This document shows, in pieces, positions 7,079-15,972 of a stretch of 18,600 nt of DNA. The DNA is taken from assembly GCA_030673085.1 (NCBI GenBank), contig DAOVFE010000007.1, positions 1 to 18,600 of the forward strand, given 5' to 3'. Within the stretch, counting starts at the first letter, position 1. The number at the start of each line of letters is the position of its first letter. The translations under genes and the position numbers were made by a program. Under the pieces are notes generated by a model that was not told the origin of the DNA, searched no databases, and saw only the letters and a program-made list of their open reading frames with translations. The stretch comes from Anaerolineales bacterium (GTDB lineage: Bacteria > Chloroflexota > Anaerolineae > Anaerolineales > E44-bin32).

Positions 7079-8485
7079 ATGAATTTTCCCGATTGGGTAT
7101 ACGATGCGGTTTTCTACCAGATTTTCCCCGATCGATTTGCAAACGGCGATTTTTCGAATGACCCTCCAAACGTCCAGCCCTGGGGGGCAACTCCGACACT
7201 TCGAGGTTTCCAAGGCGGCGATTTAAAAGGCGTTATCCAAAACTTCGATTATCTGCTTGATCTCGGCATAAATGCCATCTATCTGAATCCAATTTTCCAG
7301 TCGATAAGCAACCATCGATACAACGCGACCGATTATTATAAAATCGATCCAAAATTGGGCACAATTGCCGACTTCCAGGCGCTTATGGATCTTGCCCACC
7401 GCAATAGTGTACACGTGATCCTGGATGGGGTCTTTAATCATACTGGAAGGGGCTTCTTTGCATTCAATGATCTATTAGAAAATGAAGAGGAATCCCCTTT
7501 TGTTGACTGGTATCATGTAAACAAGTTCCCGTTGAAAGCCTATGGCGCCGGCAAGGCTGAAAACTATCTGGCTTGGTGGGGCTTTAAAGAGATGCCAAAG
7601 TTGAACACAGATAATCTATCCGTAAGGCGCTATTTGCTTGGTGTGGCTCGCTACTGGATCGAGCAAGGTGCCGATGGTTGGCGGCTTGATGTTCCCAATG
7701 AGATTGATGATGATTCATTTTGGACTGAGTTTCGATCGACTGTCAAGCAGGTAAATTCGAACGCTTACCTCGTTGGCGAGATCTGGGAGACTGATCCGCA
7801 CTGGGTGGCGGATGGGCATTTCGATGGGTTGATGAATTATCCCTTCCGTCAAAATATACTTGATTTCATTGCAAATCAATCCATCAGTGGATCTGAATTT
7901 ACCCGGAGGATCGAATCGTTGATTCGTCTTTATCCACCAGGTTATGCCTATGCACATTACGTGGCGTTCGGAAGTCATGATACCGAGCGTTTTTGTACGC
8001 TTTGTGGCGGCAATCTATTAAAGGTTCGACTGGCTTTTCTGCTGCTATTTTGTTATCTTGGCGCGCCGGCCATTTACTATGGCGACGAAATAGGAATGGA
8101 AGGAAATAAGGATCCGGATAACCGTCGGGCTTTCCCTTGGGGCCAAAAGCCGGAGACTATAGAAATGCGAGCATTTGTAAAACGGCTTATCTCTCTTCGT
8201 CGCCGGTTCGTTTCATTACGGCGGGGTGATTTTAGAAATATTACTATCGACGATAACCAGCGAGTCTGCGCTTTTGGAAGAGTGTACCAAGATGAAGCCA
8301 CTCTGGTTTTAGCTAATGATTCGGATTCAGTCGTACAGGTTAGTTTAGATGTTAGCTCACTTGGGTGGGAAGGTGATCGGGGGGTTAGTGATGTTTTGAA
8401 TGAAAGCGATAGACAAATTATTAACGGGCATATTGAGTTAAAACTTGATCCCTACGGGGGTTCACTGCTCTATGGTCATATCTAA
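7079..8485 (+). CDS. GH13 alpha-glucan hydrolase (neopullulanase/cyclomaltodextrinase-like)
   Basis: This 468-residue enzyme is of glycoside hydrolase family 13. It starts directly with the barrel (VYDAVFYQIFPDRFANGD). Conserved regions are visible: DGVFNH (116-121), GWRLDVPNE with nucleophile D204, LVGEIW with acid/base E234, and FGSHD with D301. YYGDEIGMEG follows, and the C-terminal part forms a beta-sandwich-like domain. It lacks the roughly 120-residue N-terminal domain common in neopullulanases, so it is a short form. It has no signal peptide and should act in the cytoplasm on imported maltodextrins. AGAGGAG lies just before the ATG at 7079; an in-frame ATG 51 bases upstream has no ribosome site and adds residues unlike the family. 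It probably works with the upstream binding protein. Exact specificity is uncertain. Confidence 0.92.
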   Translation: MNFPDWVYDAVFYQIFPDRFANGDFSNDPPNVQPWGATPTLRGFQGGDLKGVIQNFDYLLDLGINAIYLNPIFQSISNHRYNATDYYKIDPKLGTIADFQALMDLAHRNSVHVILDGVFNHTGRGFFAFNDLLENEEESPFVDWYHVNKFPLKAYGAGKAENYLAWWGFKEMPKLNTDNLSVRRYLLGVARYWIEQGADGWRLDVPNEIDDDSFWTEFRSTVKQVNSNAYLVGEIWETDPHWVADGHFDGLMNYPFRQNILDFIANQSISGSEFTRRIESLIRLYPPGYAYAHYVAFGSHDTERFCTLCGGNLLKVRLAFLLLFCYLGAPAIYYGDEIGMEGNKDPDNRRAFPWGQKPETIEMRAFVKRLISLRRRFVSLRRGDFRNITIDDNQRVCAFGRVYQDEATLVLANDSDSVVQVSLDVSSLGWEGDRGVSDVLNESDRQIINGHIELKLDPYGGSLLYGHI

Positions 8486-8584
8486 CGCTGCAAAAAATGC
8501 TTGCTGCAATATTGCATATGGGCAGAAGCAGTGCAGCAGATCGGCGACCAATCGGAATAGGGTTCTCGCCTATGTCCAAGCCGA

Positions 8585-8610
8585 GGGAAGAATTCCCGAA
8601 TAGATTTTTT
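8585..8610 (+). terminator. Weak terminator-like hairpin after the GH13 gene
   Basis: GGGAA-GAA-TTCCC is followed 7 bases later by six T. The short stem and the gap before the T-run make this a weak candidate for the end of the binding-protein/GH13 transcript. The rest of the 223-bp gap shows only a GCAATATTGC palindrome. Confidence 0.3.
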
Positions 8611-8708
8611 GAGATGATGTATTATGCCGAATGATTGTATAATCAAAATCGACCTGTAGCTTATTAATGCTGAAAGCTTAGTCAGTTACATTCCGTTGGG
8701 AGCGTCTA

Positions 8709-11351
8709 TTGTACAAGCACTTGGTTATTACCCATGAACAAGCCGACTTCGACGCCGTGGCGTCAAGTCTGGCTGCATGCTTGCTGAACCCCAACGCTGT
8801 CGCCGTAATGCCCCGGCGGATGAATCGCAATGTGCGCTCTTTTGTGAGGCTCTATGGCGAAGAGCTGCCCTTTGTAGATTATAAGGATTTGCAGAGATAC
8901 CCCTTGAAGAGCATAACGCTGGTTGATACTCAGTCGCTGCCATCAATTAAAGGCCTCAGCGCGAAAACGCATATCCATGTAATTGATCATCATCCGCCAG
9001 ATTCATCGCTCAACCCGCGCTGGACGAAACATATTGAGGTCATAGGAGCCGCCACAACACTGCTGGTAGAAGCTATGCAAGAAGTTGGGACGGAGTTGGA
9101 CTTGGTTAAGGCGACCATGCTCCTGTTGGGAATTTATGAAGATACAGGATCGCTATCCTATCCTGGGACTACGCCGCGTGATATTCGGGCATGCGCCTGG
9201 CTGGTTGAGAAAGGGGCAAACCTTTCGATTGCCTCCGGTTTCCTCAATCCTCCTCTTTCGGATGAACAACGTGGTCTCTACAATCAGCTCATCGAGGGCG
9301 TCGAAACCCACCAGTTCTATGGGCTTACCGTTGTTATCAGTGAGGCACATGCCAAGGGGTCTGTGGATGAAATTTCTACAGTGGTCCATAAATTACGTGA
9401 TGTGCTCGACCCGGCCGGATTGTTTGTGCTCGTCGCCTTAAATGGCAATGTCCAACTTGTTGCCCGGTCGGGATCGGACTCGGTGGATGTTTCGGTTATC
9501 GCTGAGCATTTCAAGGGCGGCGGGCATAAGCGTGCGGCAGCGGCGCTAATCCGCAACCATAGTCTGAAGGAAGTGCATCAGGAATTGGTACAGTTGCTCC
9601 CAACATTTATCCGGCCGTTACGGACGGTCGGCGAAATTATGTCTCGTGGCCCTCAATTGTTGAACCCGGGGGTCACTATTGCTGAAGCGGCGAAGCGTAT
9701 GCAGCAGTCTGGCCATGAGGGCTATCCAGTAGTAGATGATGGCCATGTCATTGGATTGATTACTCGTCATGCAATTGATCGAGCTATGACTCATAAAATG
9801 GCCGATCAACCGATCTCGATTGTAATGGAGGCGGGTGAGCAAATTGTCCTTGCGACGGATTCAATTCAGCATTTACAACGGATGATGATGCGCGCCGGAT
9901 GGGGACAGGTTCCGGTTGCGGATCCGATAAGCGGCGAAATTATTGGCATTGTTACTCGGACCGACTTACTTAATACCCTTGCCGAAGACACCGCTCCAGA
10001 GAAACGAAAAACTGATCTTGCTGACCGGCTAAACCAAACGCTTCCGCCTCATCGCATGATGCTGCTAAAGCTGGTTGCTCGACAGGCAGAGAACCAGGAT
10101 GCATCCCTGTATATTGTCGGCGGTTTCGTTCGCGATCTTCTACTTCAGACCCCAGTAGTCGATTTCGACTTAGTAGTAGAAGGCGATGCTATCATGCTGG
10201 CTAAGGCGCTGGCAGAAGCCTATGGAGGAAAGGTCAGCAGCCATAAGCGTTTTGGAACAGCCAAATGGCGACTTGATTTTGGGCATAAAGATCTGCGGCG
10301 GGCAATTGGCGCGGCCGAATCTGAAATTGTGAACTTGCCGTTCAGCTTGGATTTTGTCAGTGCCCGGGCCGAATTCTATAGCCATCCTACCGCGTTGCCT
10401 TCGGTTAAGTCTGGGAGCATCAAGCTCGATCTGCATCGGCGCGATTTCACTATCAACACCTTAGCTCTCCGGCTGGACGGCCGTTACTATGGGGAGATTC
10501 TCGATCATTGGGGTGGCGGCAATGACCTGCGGGATGGAATAATCAGGGTGCTTCATTCTCTAAGCTTTATCGATGATCCAACCCGAATGCTTCGCGCCAT
10601 TCGGCTTGAACAGCGGCTGGGATTCCAAATCGAACCACGGACGCTTGAACTGATTAAGCAGGCAATACCCCTGCTAGATCGGGTGAGTGGCGAACGGATT
10701 CATCATGAAATCCAGGCGATCTTGGGGGAAGATAATCTGCCGCTGATTATGGCTCGCCTGGATGAACTTGGGGTCCTAAGCGCCATTCATTCAACCCTGA
10801 AATGGGATCAACAGCTTAAGTCCTCTATCCAAAAGACGAAGGATTTCCATCTGCCAGCATCATGGCGCTTGTTATCTTTGCCTAGCCTCGAATTTCTGCT
10901 TATGGCAGTTGGCTTATCATATTTATCATATGCTGATGTCAGAGATATCTGTAAACGGCTTCACCTGCCAGCCGGTATGCAAAAGGAAATTCTGCAGGCT
11001 AATCAAGTGGCGTGCGAAATTCGCGATTGGCTGATGCCTATGAAGCCGAGTTGCGTGGTGGCTCGTTTGGATGAATGTAATGAAAGAGCGGTTGTGGCGG
11101 CAGGTATTATTTTAGAAGACCAGCCGGAGCGGCAGCGTCTGATCGACCGGTATTTGGCGCAATGGCGTTGGATTAAGCCAAATACGACTGGTGAACATCT
11201 GCGCGCTCTAGAGCTCGCTCCAGGACCTATATATCGGGAGATATTGGGGGCATTGCGAGCGGCCTGGCTTGATGAAAAGATCAGTAGCGCGGAACAAGAA
11301 GAAATGATGTTGAGGAGATTGGTATCTGAAGTCCGGCATGACGATGAATGA
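8709..11351 (+). CDS. DHH phosphoesterase - CBS pair - tRNA nucleotidyltransferase fusion
   Basis: This 880-residue three-part protein begins with a DHH phosphoesterase: D13/D15 in ADFDA, D73 in VDT, D93-H94-H95 and D145 in EDTG, with DHHA1 GGGH at 270-273. Two CBS domains follow (about 305-360 and 370-422), starting VGEIMSRGP. The last half is a class II poly(A) polymerase/CCA-adding domain with GGFVRD (471-476) and catalytic D485-F-D487, then an RNA-binding region with DDPTRMLRAIRLEQRLGF. It probably adds all or part of CCA to tRNA, with the DHH part acting on an oligonucleotide or nucleotide and the CBS pair sensing an adenine nucleotide. The architecture is known in other bacteria. Whether it adds CC, A or CCA cannot be read from sequence. 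The start is TTG, with GGGAGC 6 bases before it. All catalytic residues are present. Confidence 0.92.
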   Translation: MYKHLVITHEQADFDAVASSLAACLLNPNAVAVMPRRMNRNVRSFVRLYGEELPFVDYKDLQRYPLKSITLVDTQSLPSIKGLSAKTHIHVIDHHPPDSSLNPRWTKHIEVIGAATTLLVEAMQEVGTELDLVKATMLLLGIYEDTGSLSYPGTTPRDIRACAWLVEKGANLSIASGFLNPPLSDEQRGLYNQLIEGVETHQFYGLTVVISEAHAKGSVDEISTVVHKLRDVLDPAGLFVLVALNGNVQLVARSGSDSVDVSVIAEHFKGGGHKRAAAALIRNHSLKEVHQELVQLLPTFIRPLRTVGEIMSRGPQLLNPGVTIAEAAKRMQQSGHEGYPVVDDGHVIGLITRHAIDRAMTHKMADQPISIVMEAGEQIVLATDSIQHLQRMMMRAGWGQVPVADPISGEIIGIVTRTDLLNTLAEDTAPEKRKTDLADRLNQTLPPHRMMLLKLVARQAENQDASLYIVGGFVRDLLLQTPVVDFDLVVEGDAIMLAKALAEAYGGKVSSHKRFGTAKWRLDFGHKDLRRAIGAAESEIVNLPFSLDFVSARAEFYSHPTALPSVKSGSIKLDLHRRDFTINTLALRLDGRYYGEILDHWGGGNDLRDGIIRVLHSLSFIDDPTRMLRAIRLEQRLGFQIEPRTLELIKQAIPLLDRVSGERIHHEIQAILGEDNLPLIMARLDELGVLSAIHSTLKWDQQLKSSIQKTKDFHLPASWRLLSLPSLEFLLMAVGLSYLSYADVRDICKRLHLPAGMQKEILQANQVACEIRDWLMPMKPSCVVARLDECNERAVVAAGIILEDQPERQRLIDRYLAQWRWIKPNTTGEHLRALELAPGPIYREILGALRAAWLDEKISSAEQEEMMLRRLVSEVRHDDE

Positions 11352-11362
11352 TTATCTTGGCG

Positions 11363-12089
11363 CTATAAAGCAGAGGTGATTATTTGCTGCTGCTTGAAGA
11401 TAAGATCTGAACAAGCCGTGGAAGCGAGATCCAGCATCTGGTTGAGTTGATTTCGGTAAAAAGGGGTGCGCTCGGCCGTTCCCTGTATCTCAATGAAATT
11501 ACCATCTGCGTTCATAACCACGTTTAAATCTACTTCGGCTTGTGAATCTTCGGTGTAGCAAAGGTCAAGAATAGGCTGACCCTGAATCATACCAACGCTA
11601 ATGGCGGCCACAGGCGTTTTTAATACGTCTGGAGGAAGAGAACCGGCAAGAATTAGAGGCTGTAAGGCGAGGATAAGAGCGACATAGCCGCCGGTAATCG
11701 ATGCGGTTCGTGTTCCGCCATCGGCCTGGAGCACATCACAATCGATGATGCAAGTGCGTTCTCCTAGTTTTTGCAGGTCAACCGCAGCCCGTAGGCTGCG
11801 GCCGATAAGCCGGCGGATTTCTTGCGTACGCCCTCGCAGACCAGCCGTTTCCCTGAGCGTTCGGATTTGTGTGGAGCGGGGAAGAAGAGCATATTCGGCG
11901 GTTAGCCATCCGCCTGGATGCTGTCGATGCTTCATCCAGCCAGGAATATTCTCTTCAATATGTAATGTTACATAACACTCGTGTTTGACCTGCAGTGATC
12001 AAGACTGAGCCTTCCGGATAGCTTATAAATCCGGAGGCAATGGTTATAGGCCTAATTTCATTAGCATGTCTTCCATCAATTCGTTGCAT
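11363..12089 (-). CDS. rph: Ribonuclease PH, interrupted by one single-base frameshift
   Basis: RNase PH is a 3'-to-5' phosphorolytic exoribonuclease that trims tRNA 3' ends. The 3' part (11363-11935 read alone) gives 190 residues with GGWLTAEYALLPRST, the phosphate-site region GRTQEIRRLIGRSLR and DCDVLQADGGTRTAS, but lacks the N-terminus. The missing 40 residues lie upstream in another frame, from ATG at 12089: MQRIDGRHANEIRPITI, then YPEGSVLITAGQTRVLC. Dropping one A of the AA at 11968-11969 joins them as C-T-L-H-I-E-E-N-I-P-G-W, giving 241 residues, the family length. GGAAG lies before 12089. The gene is convergent with the nucleotidyltransferase fusion (12 bp gap), another tRNA 3'-end enzyme. 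The frameshift may be a sequencing or assembly error or a true mutation. Confidence 0.88.
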
Positions 12090-12339
12090 GCTTTCTTCCA
12101 TTTGAGCTGAGATTCAGGCAGTATACATGAGCCTGGCGAGATTGAATCTACAACGTTTACGGAGGGGTGGCAAGAGCTGGTGGGGTTTGGGGCTCTGGCG
12201 TATTGCCGAACAGGCTTGATATGTGGCACAATTATCCAAACACGGGATGACGGCTGGTGAAAGTCGGCCGGGTAATACAAGCAAGTGAACCGATTATCAA
12301 ATTAATAGATAAATGGTCAATCATAGAGGAATTATTTAG

Positions 12340-12669
12340 ATGAGAAATGGTCTATCACGGTCATTCTGGGGATTGACTCTGATTGTGGTTGGCTTTTTAC
12401 TGATGGGAAACCAGCTAGGTTGGGTCACGCTGGCGGCTATAGATGTCTGGCCGTCTTTGCTGATCTTTGTTGGGCTTTTTCTCCTGGTTGGAGCTTTTCA
12501 TCATCCAGAAGGACAAGGGATCACAGGGGGATTAGTTTTAACTGCTATTGGCGGTTATTGGCTAGGAAAGGAACAGGGCTGGATGAAGGCTGATCTATTT
12601 ATTCCAGTTCTACTTATTGCGCTTGGATTTGGAATGATATTACGCGCAATTATTTTTCGTACAAGTTGA
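12340..12669 (+). CDS. LiaF/DUF5668-like four-helix membrane protein
   Basis: This 109-residue integral membrane protein has four hydrophobic segments: about 6-25 (FWGLTLIVVGFLLMGNQLGW), 34-52 (WPSLLIFVGLFLLVGAF), 60-75 and 86-106. The repeated pattern G-L-x-L-I-x-x-G then a Trp-Pro pair is typical of the LiaI/LiaF N-terminal transmembrane region (DUF5668). Family members take part in cell-envelope stress sensing in Firmicutes. AGAGGA lies 9 bases before the ATG. It precedes the three wall-hydrolase lipoproteins on the same strand, separated by 138 bp with a repeat fragment, so it may or may not share their promoter. An envelope role is likely from context; no partner kinase is present. Confidence 0.72.
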   Translation: MRNGLSRSFWGLTLIVVGFLLMGNQLGWVTLAAIDVWPSLLIFVGLFLLVGAFHHPEGQGITGGLVLTAIGGYWLGKEQGWMKADLFIPVLLIALGFGMILRAIIFRTS

Positions 12670-12770
12670 TCCGGGATGGTATTGAAAAAGAGAAATAATT
12701 CGCCATTGATGTAATATATGTAAGGCGAGAGCGTAACTCTTATTCTCTATATAGTATGATGGTATCTTGC

Positions 12771-12792
12771 GGGCAAATATGTTTTTCAATGT
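12771..12792 (+). repeat. Dispersed repeat, partial copy C
   Basis: GGGCAAATATGTTTTTCAAT matches the tail of copies A and B, sharing the 14-mer AATATGTTTTTCAA plus GGGC just before it. The upstream hairpin is absent, so this is a truncated copy or only the tail. It lies 15 bases before the ATG at 12808, within the likely promoter or leader of the first M23 gene. Confidence 0.65.
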
Positions 12793-12807
12793 ATTCTAGC
12801 GCTAATT

Positions 12808-14391
12808 ATGATGAGGAAGAGCTTTTCAGCCACATTAATCCGATTTGGGCTATTGATCCTGGCATTATTTTTTGGGGTGATGGCGTGTGCTCGCGCTGAT
12901 CGCTTAATATTGCCAGTAGAAACGCAATTGAATCAATCAAACGATATCGCTACAATCGCCACCACAGATGTCGGCTCCATATTTACCTCAACACCGGCGC
13001 CGGATAGTAAGAGCGAGCAAATATCGCCAACCGTTACGACGAGCAGCTTGAACTATACCCCAACTCCGGATTCTACACGGATTCCTCCTCCTTTTCGCTC
13101 GGAATCAGTGCTATATGTGGTTCGAATAGGCGATTCGTTGAATTATATAGCACAGCAATATCAAGTTGGCGTTGAGAAGATTATGCTTGCCAATGGCCTT
13201 ACAGACCCGAATTTAATTGCCGTGGGTCAGAGCCTGACGATTCCTCCGCCAAATGCTATGCCGGCGGGGCCTGCTTTTAAGATTATCCCGGATTCGGAAC
13301 TTGTTTACGGACCGGCAAGTGTCGGATTCGATCTCGAAGCCTATGCCACTCAATGGGATAGCTATCTGTGCGGATATACGGATGAGATTGAAGGAAAGAT
13401 GGTGAGCGGACCGCAAATCGTCCAGCTAGTTGCTCAACGGTACTCGGTTAACCCGCGCTTGCTCTTGGCGATACTTGAATATCAAAGCGGATGGGTAACC
13501 CGGAGGACGGTTTCCTTTGATCGTCTGATATATCCAATCGGGTATATTGAGCAAGAATATGGAGGTCTCTTTTCTCAGCTATCTTGGGCAGCCGATCAGC
13601 TCAATCTTGGCTATTACCGCTGGCGTGCCGGATGGGCTGGCCCTTTTGTATTCGCTGATGGAAATTCAATTACCATCGGGCGTGGGCTTAATGCTGGAAC
13701 GGTAGGCGTCCAATTTTTATTCTCGGAGCTATATCCGGCGAGCGAATGGCGAGAGGTGGTTGCTGAAGGAGATTTCGATCAAACCTATGGCGCCATGTTC
13801 GGCAACCCGTTTAGGCGAGCTATCGATCCGCTTATTCCAGATGATCTTCAGCAGCCGATCATGCAATTGCCTTTTGAGTCTGGCAAGATTTGGTCATTTA
13901 CCGGCGGACCGCACAGCGCCTGGGGTGATGGAGCGGCGTGGGCTGCGCTTGACTTTGCTCCCCCAGGAAATGCTTTTGGATGCATTCCTTCAACTGAGTG
14001 GGTTGTAGCACTGGCCGATGGCCTGATCCTTCGAGCAGAGCAGGGCGAGGTCATGCAGGATCTGGATGGCGATGGCTTCGAGCAAACAGGCTGGGCCGTG
14101 CTTTATATGCATATCGGATATTACGATCGGGTACAACCGGGAACTTATCTGCATGCTGGCGATCGCATTGGACATCCATCGTGTGAAGGGGGTATTTCTA
14201 CTGGAACGCATGTTCACTTAGTCAGAAAGTATAATGGGGAATGGATTCCTGCGGATGGGCGAGTACCGTTTAATCTCGATGGCTGGGTTTCCGCAGGAGC
14301 AGATCTGCCGTATGATGGCACAATGACCCGTGACACGGTTGTGCTTGAAGCCTATTCAGGCAGGGAACCGGGTAATCAGATTAGCCGCTAA
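12808..14391 (+). CDS. LysM-M23 peptidoglycan hydrolase-like lipoprotein, paralogue 1
   Basis: This 527-residue lipoprotein has a signal segment ending GVMAC (C27). A Thr/Pro/Ser-rich linker follows, then LysM (about 103-146, YVVRIGDSLNYIAQQYQV) for glycan binding. A middle helical region (about 155-340) contains NPRLLLAILEYQSGW with E224, and a C-terminal M23-like domain (about 360-510) completes the protein. Candidate zinc ligands are H369 (GGPH), D382 (AALDF) and H470 of H468-V-H470, with H435 (YMHI) as catalytic His. D418-L-D-G-D-G423 is a calcium-loop-like motif. It probably cleaves peptide cross-links from the outer face of the membrane. The ATG at 12808 (or 12811) has no clear ribosome site. 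It lies 18 bp before paralogue 2. Substrate and activity are inferred. Confidence 0.88.
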   Translation: MMRKSFSATLIRFGLLILALFFGVMACARADRLILPVETQLNQSNDIATIATTDVGSIFTSTPAPDSKSEQISPTVTTSSLNYTPTPDSTRIPPPFRSESVLYVVRIGDSLNYIAQQYQVGVEKIMLANGLTDPNLIAVGQSLTIPPPNAMPAGPAFKIIPDSELVYGPASVGFDLEAYATQWDSYLCGYTDEIEGKMVSGPQIVQLVAQRYSVNPRLLLAILEYQSGWVTRRTVSFDRLIYPIGYIEQEYGGLFSQLSWAADQLNLGYYRWRAGWAGPFVFADGNSITIGRGLNAGTVGVQFLFSELYPASEWREVVAEGDFDQTYGAMFGNPFRRAIDPLIPDDLQQPIMQLPFESGKIWSFTGGPHSAWGDGAAWAALDFAPPGNAFGCIPSTEWVVALADGLILRAEQGEVMQDLDGDGFEQTGWAVLYMHIGYYDRVQPGTYLHAGDRIGHPSCEGGISTGTHVHLVRKYNGEWIPADGRVPFNLDGWVSAGADLPYDGTMTRDTVVLEAYSGREPGNQISR

Positions 14392-14409
14392 GGGAAAGGA
14401 AGTGCACTC

Positions 14410-15972
14410 TTGAATCCCGAACATAACCTAAACCGTAGGGCTATCGGAATGGCAGCGATTACTTTGCTGATAGCAGCACTATCCTGCGCGCGTGCTGATG
14501 TTCCTGGGCCATCAGGAGCTGGATGGCCCGAATCGACGGATTTAGCTGCGGATACGGCTACTCCGTCGACAGAGGAAGGAGTTGCGACGGCTACGGCGGT
14601 GCCAACTTTTGTAACCCCCAAACCTTTAATAACGCCAACTTTTCCGGCTACGCCGACCATGGCGGCAACTGGGATGGCAGAGTCGATTCTCTATGCTGCT
14701 CAGCCGGGCGATACCTTGCATGCCGTGGCGGTTCGCTTTGGAGTGATACCCAGTGATATCAGTACCACAGAGGGCACTCTAGGAGACGAGAAGACGCTAT
14801 TGGATCCTCGACAGCAGTTAATCATTCCTCGCCGTCTGGGAATCATAGGACCTTCTGATAAGCTAATTCCTGATAGTGAATTGGTCTATTCGCCGCATGC
14901 AGCCGATTTTGATCCATCTGACTTTATGGAAACGCAAAATGGTTACCTGAAGAATTATCGAGAGTATGTAGGTAAGAAATGGCGGACGGGACCCGAAGTA
15001 GTAGCTATGGCGGCGCAAGATAACTCGATAAACCCGCGTATTCTAATTACACTTCTTGAGTATCATTCCGGATGGGTTACCAATCCTGACCGGCCGACGG
15101 GAATTGCATTTGATTATCCATTAGGCCACGTCGATTCCCAGCATCGGGGCCTTTATCGGCAACTGACTTGGCTGGCCAATGAGCTTGGGAAAGGCTATTA
15201 CGGCTGGCGAGCAGGAACCGTAGTCGACCTGCGCCTGGCGGATAATTTCTTTGTTCGCATCGATCCTGAATTGAATGCCGGAACTGTTGCTCTGCAGTAC
15301 TACTTGAGTACATTCCTCGGAGACGAAGAATGGACCGAAGCAGTGAGCCCGGAAGGGATGCTGGCAATTTACACCGATTTATTTAGTGATCCATGGAGCT
15401 ATTTGCATCCGCTTTATGAGCCTGGCATCGAGCAGCCCCCGATGATCCTGCCGTTCTTGCCGGGCAGGGTATGGGCTTTGACCGGTGGTCCTCATGGCGC
15501 TTGGGAGCGAGAGGCAGCCTGGGCGGCGTTAGACTTTGCGCCTTCCTCCACTATGTCTGGTTGTGTGGTATCTGATGATTGGGTGGTTGCGGTTGCGCCA
15601 GGTCTTATCGTCCGCAGCGAAAACGGAGTTGTGATTCTCGACCTCGATGGCGATGGCCGCGAGGAAACCGGTTGGGTTTTGCTCTACCTTCATATTGCTC
15701 ACAATGATCGGATTGAGGCCGGGGCTTTTGTTGAACAGGGCGATCTAATCGGCCACCCGTCCTGTGAAGGGGGTATTTCGACCGGCACACACGTTCATAT
15801 CGCCCGTAAATACAATGGCGAGTGGATTCTGGCAGATGGCCCATTGCCATTTGAAATGAGTGGCTGGGTGGCGCATGCTGGATCCGAGGCCTATGACGGG
15901 GCATTGACCAAGGGTGATCAAGAAGTGCTGGCTTGCTCCTGCGCCTCACAGGAGACTTTAATCTGGCGATGA
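14410..15972 (+). CDS. LysM-M23 peptidoglycan hydrolase-like lipoprotein, paralogue 2
   Basis: This 520-residue paralogue has the same order of domains. The lipobox is AALSC (C26), and the next residues ARAD match paralogue 1. A T/P-rich linker, then LysM (about 95-140, YAAQPGDTLHAVAVRFGV, with a less regular second half) and a middle region with NPRILITLLEYHSGW (E217) follow. The M23-like domain has H362, D375, H428 (YLHI) and H461-V-H463, with the acidic loop D411-L-D-G-D-G416. It uses a TTG start with AAGGAAG about 8 bases upstream. The downstream gene starts within its stop codon (ATGA), so the two are translationally coupled. All predicted catalytic residues are kept, so it is probably active. 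Its specific role relative to the paralogues is unknown. Confidence 0.87.
   Translation: MNPEHNLNRRAIGMAAITLLIAALSCARADVPGPSGAGWPESTDLAADTATPSTEEGVATATAVPTFVTPKPLITPTFPATPTMAATGMAESILYAAQPGDTLHAVAVRFGVIPSDISTTEGTLGDEKTLLDPRQQLIIPRRLGIIGPSDKLIPDSELVYSPHAADFDPSDFMETQNGYLKNYREYVGKKWRTGPEVVAMAAQDNSINPRILITLLEYHSGWVTNPDRPTGIAFDYPLGHVDSQHRGLYRQLTWLANELGKGYYGWRAGTVVDLRLADNFFVRIDPELNAGTVALQYYLSTFLGDEEWTEAVSPEGMLAIYTDLFSDPWSYLHPLYEPGIEQPPMILPFLPGRVWALTGGPHGAWEREAAWAALDFAPSSTMSGCVVSDDWVVAVAPGLIVRSENGVVILDLDGDGREETGWVLLYLHIAHNDRIEAGAFVEQGDLIGHPSCEGGISTGTHVHIARKYNGEWILADGPLPFEMSGWVAHAGSEAYDGALTKGDQEVLACSCASQETLIWR

Noticed and set aside
11955..11975. Programmed frameshift in rph
   Set aside because: There is no slippery heptamer, and RNase PH is not known to use recoding; an indel error or mutation is simpler.
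12044..12280. Minus-strand frame of 78 codons overlapping the rph start
   Set aside because: It overlaps the true RNase PH N-terminus in another frame; composition is not protein-like and no motif is seen.
15933..15968. Earlier in-frame start for M23 paralogue 3
   Set aside because: The TTG lies deep in paralogue 2 and would put charged residues before the signal peptide; the ATG in ATGA at 15969 fits better.
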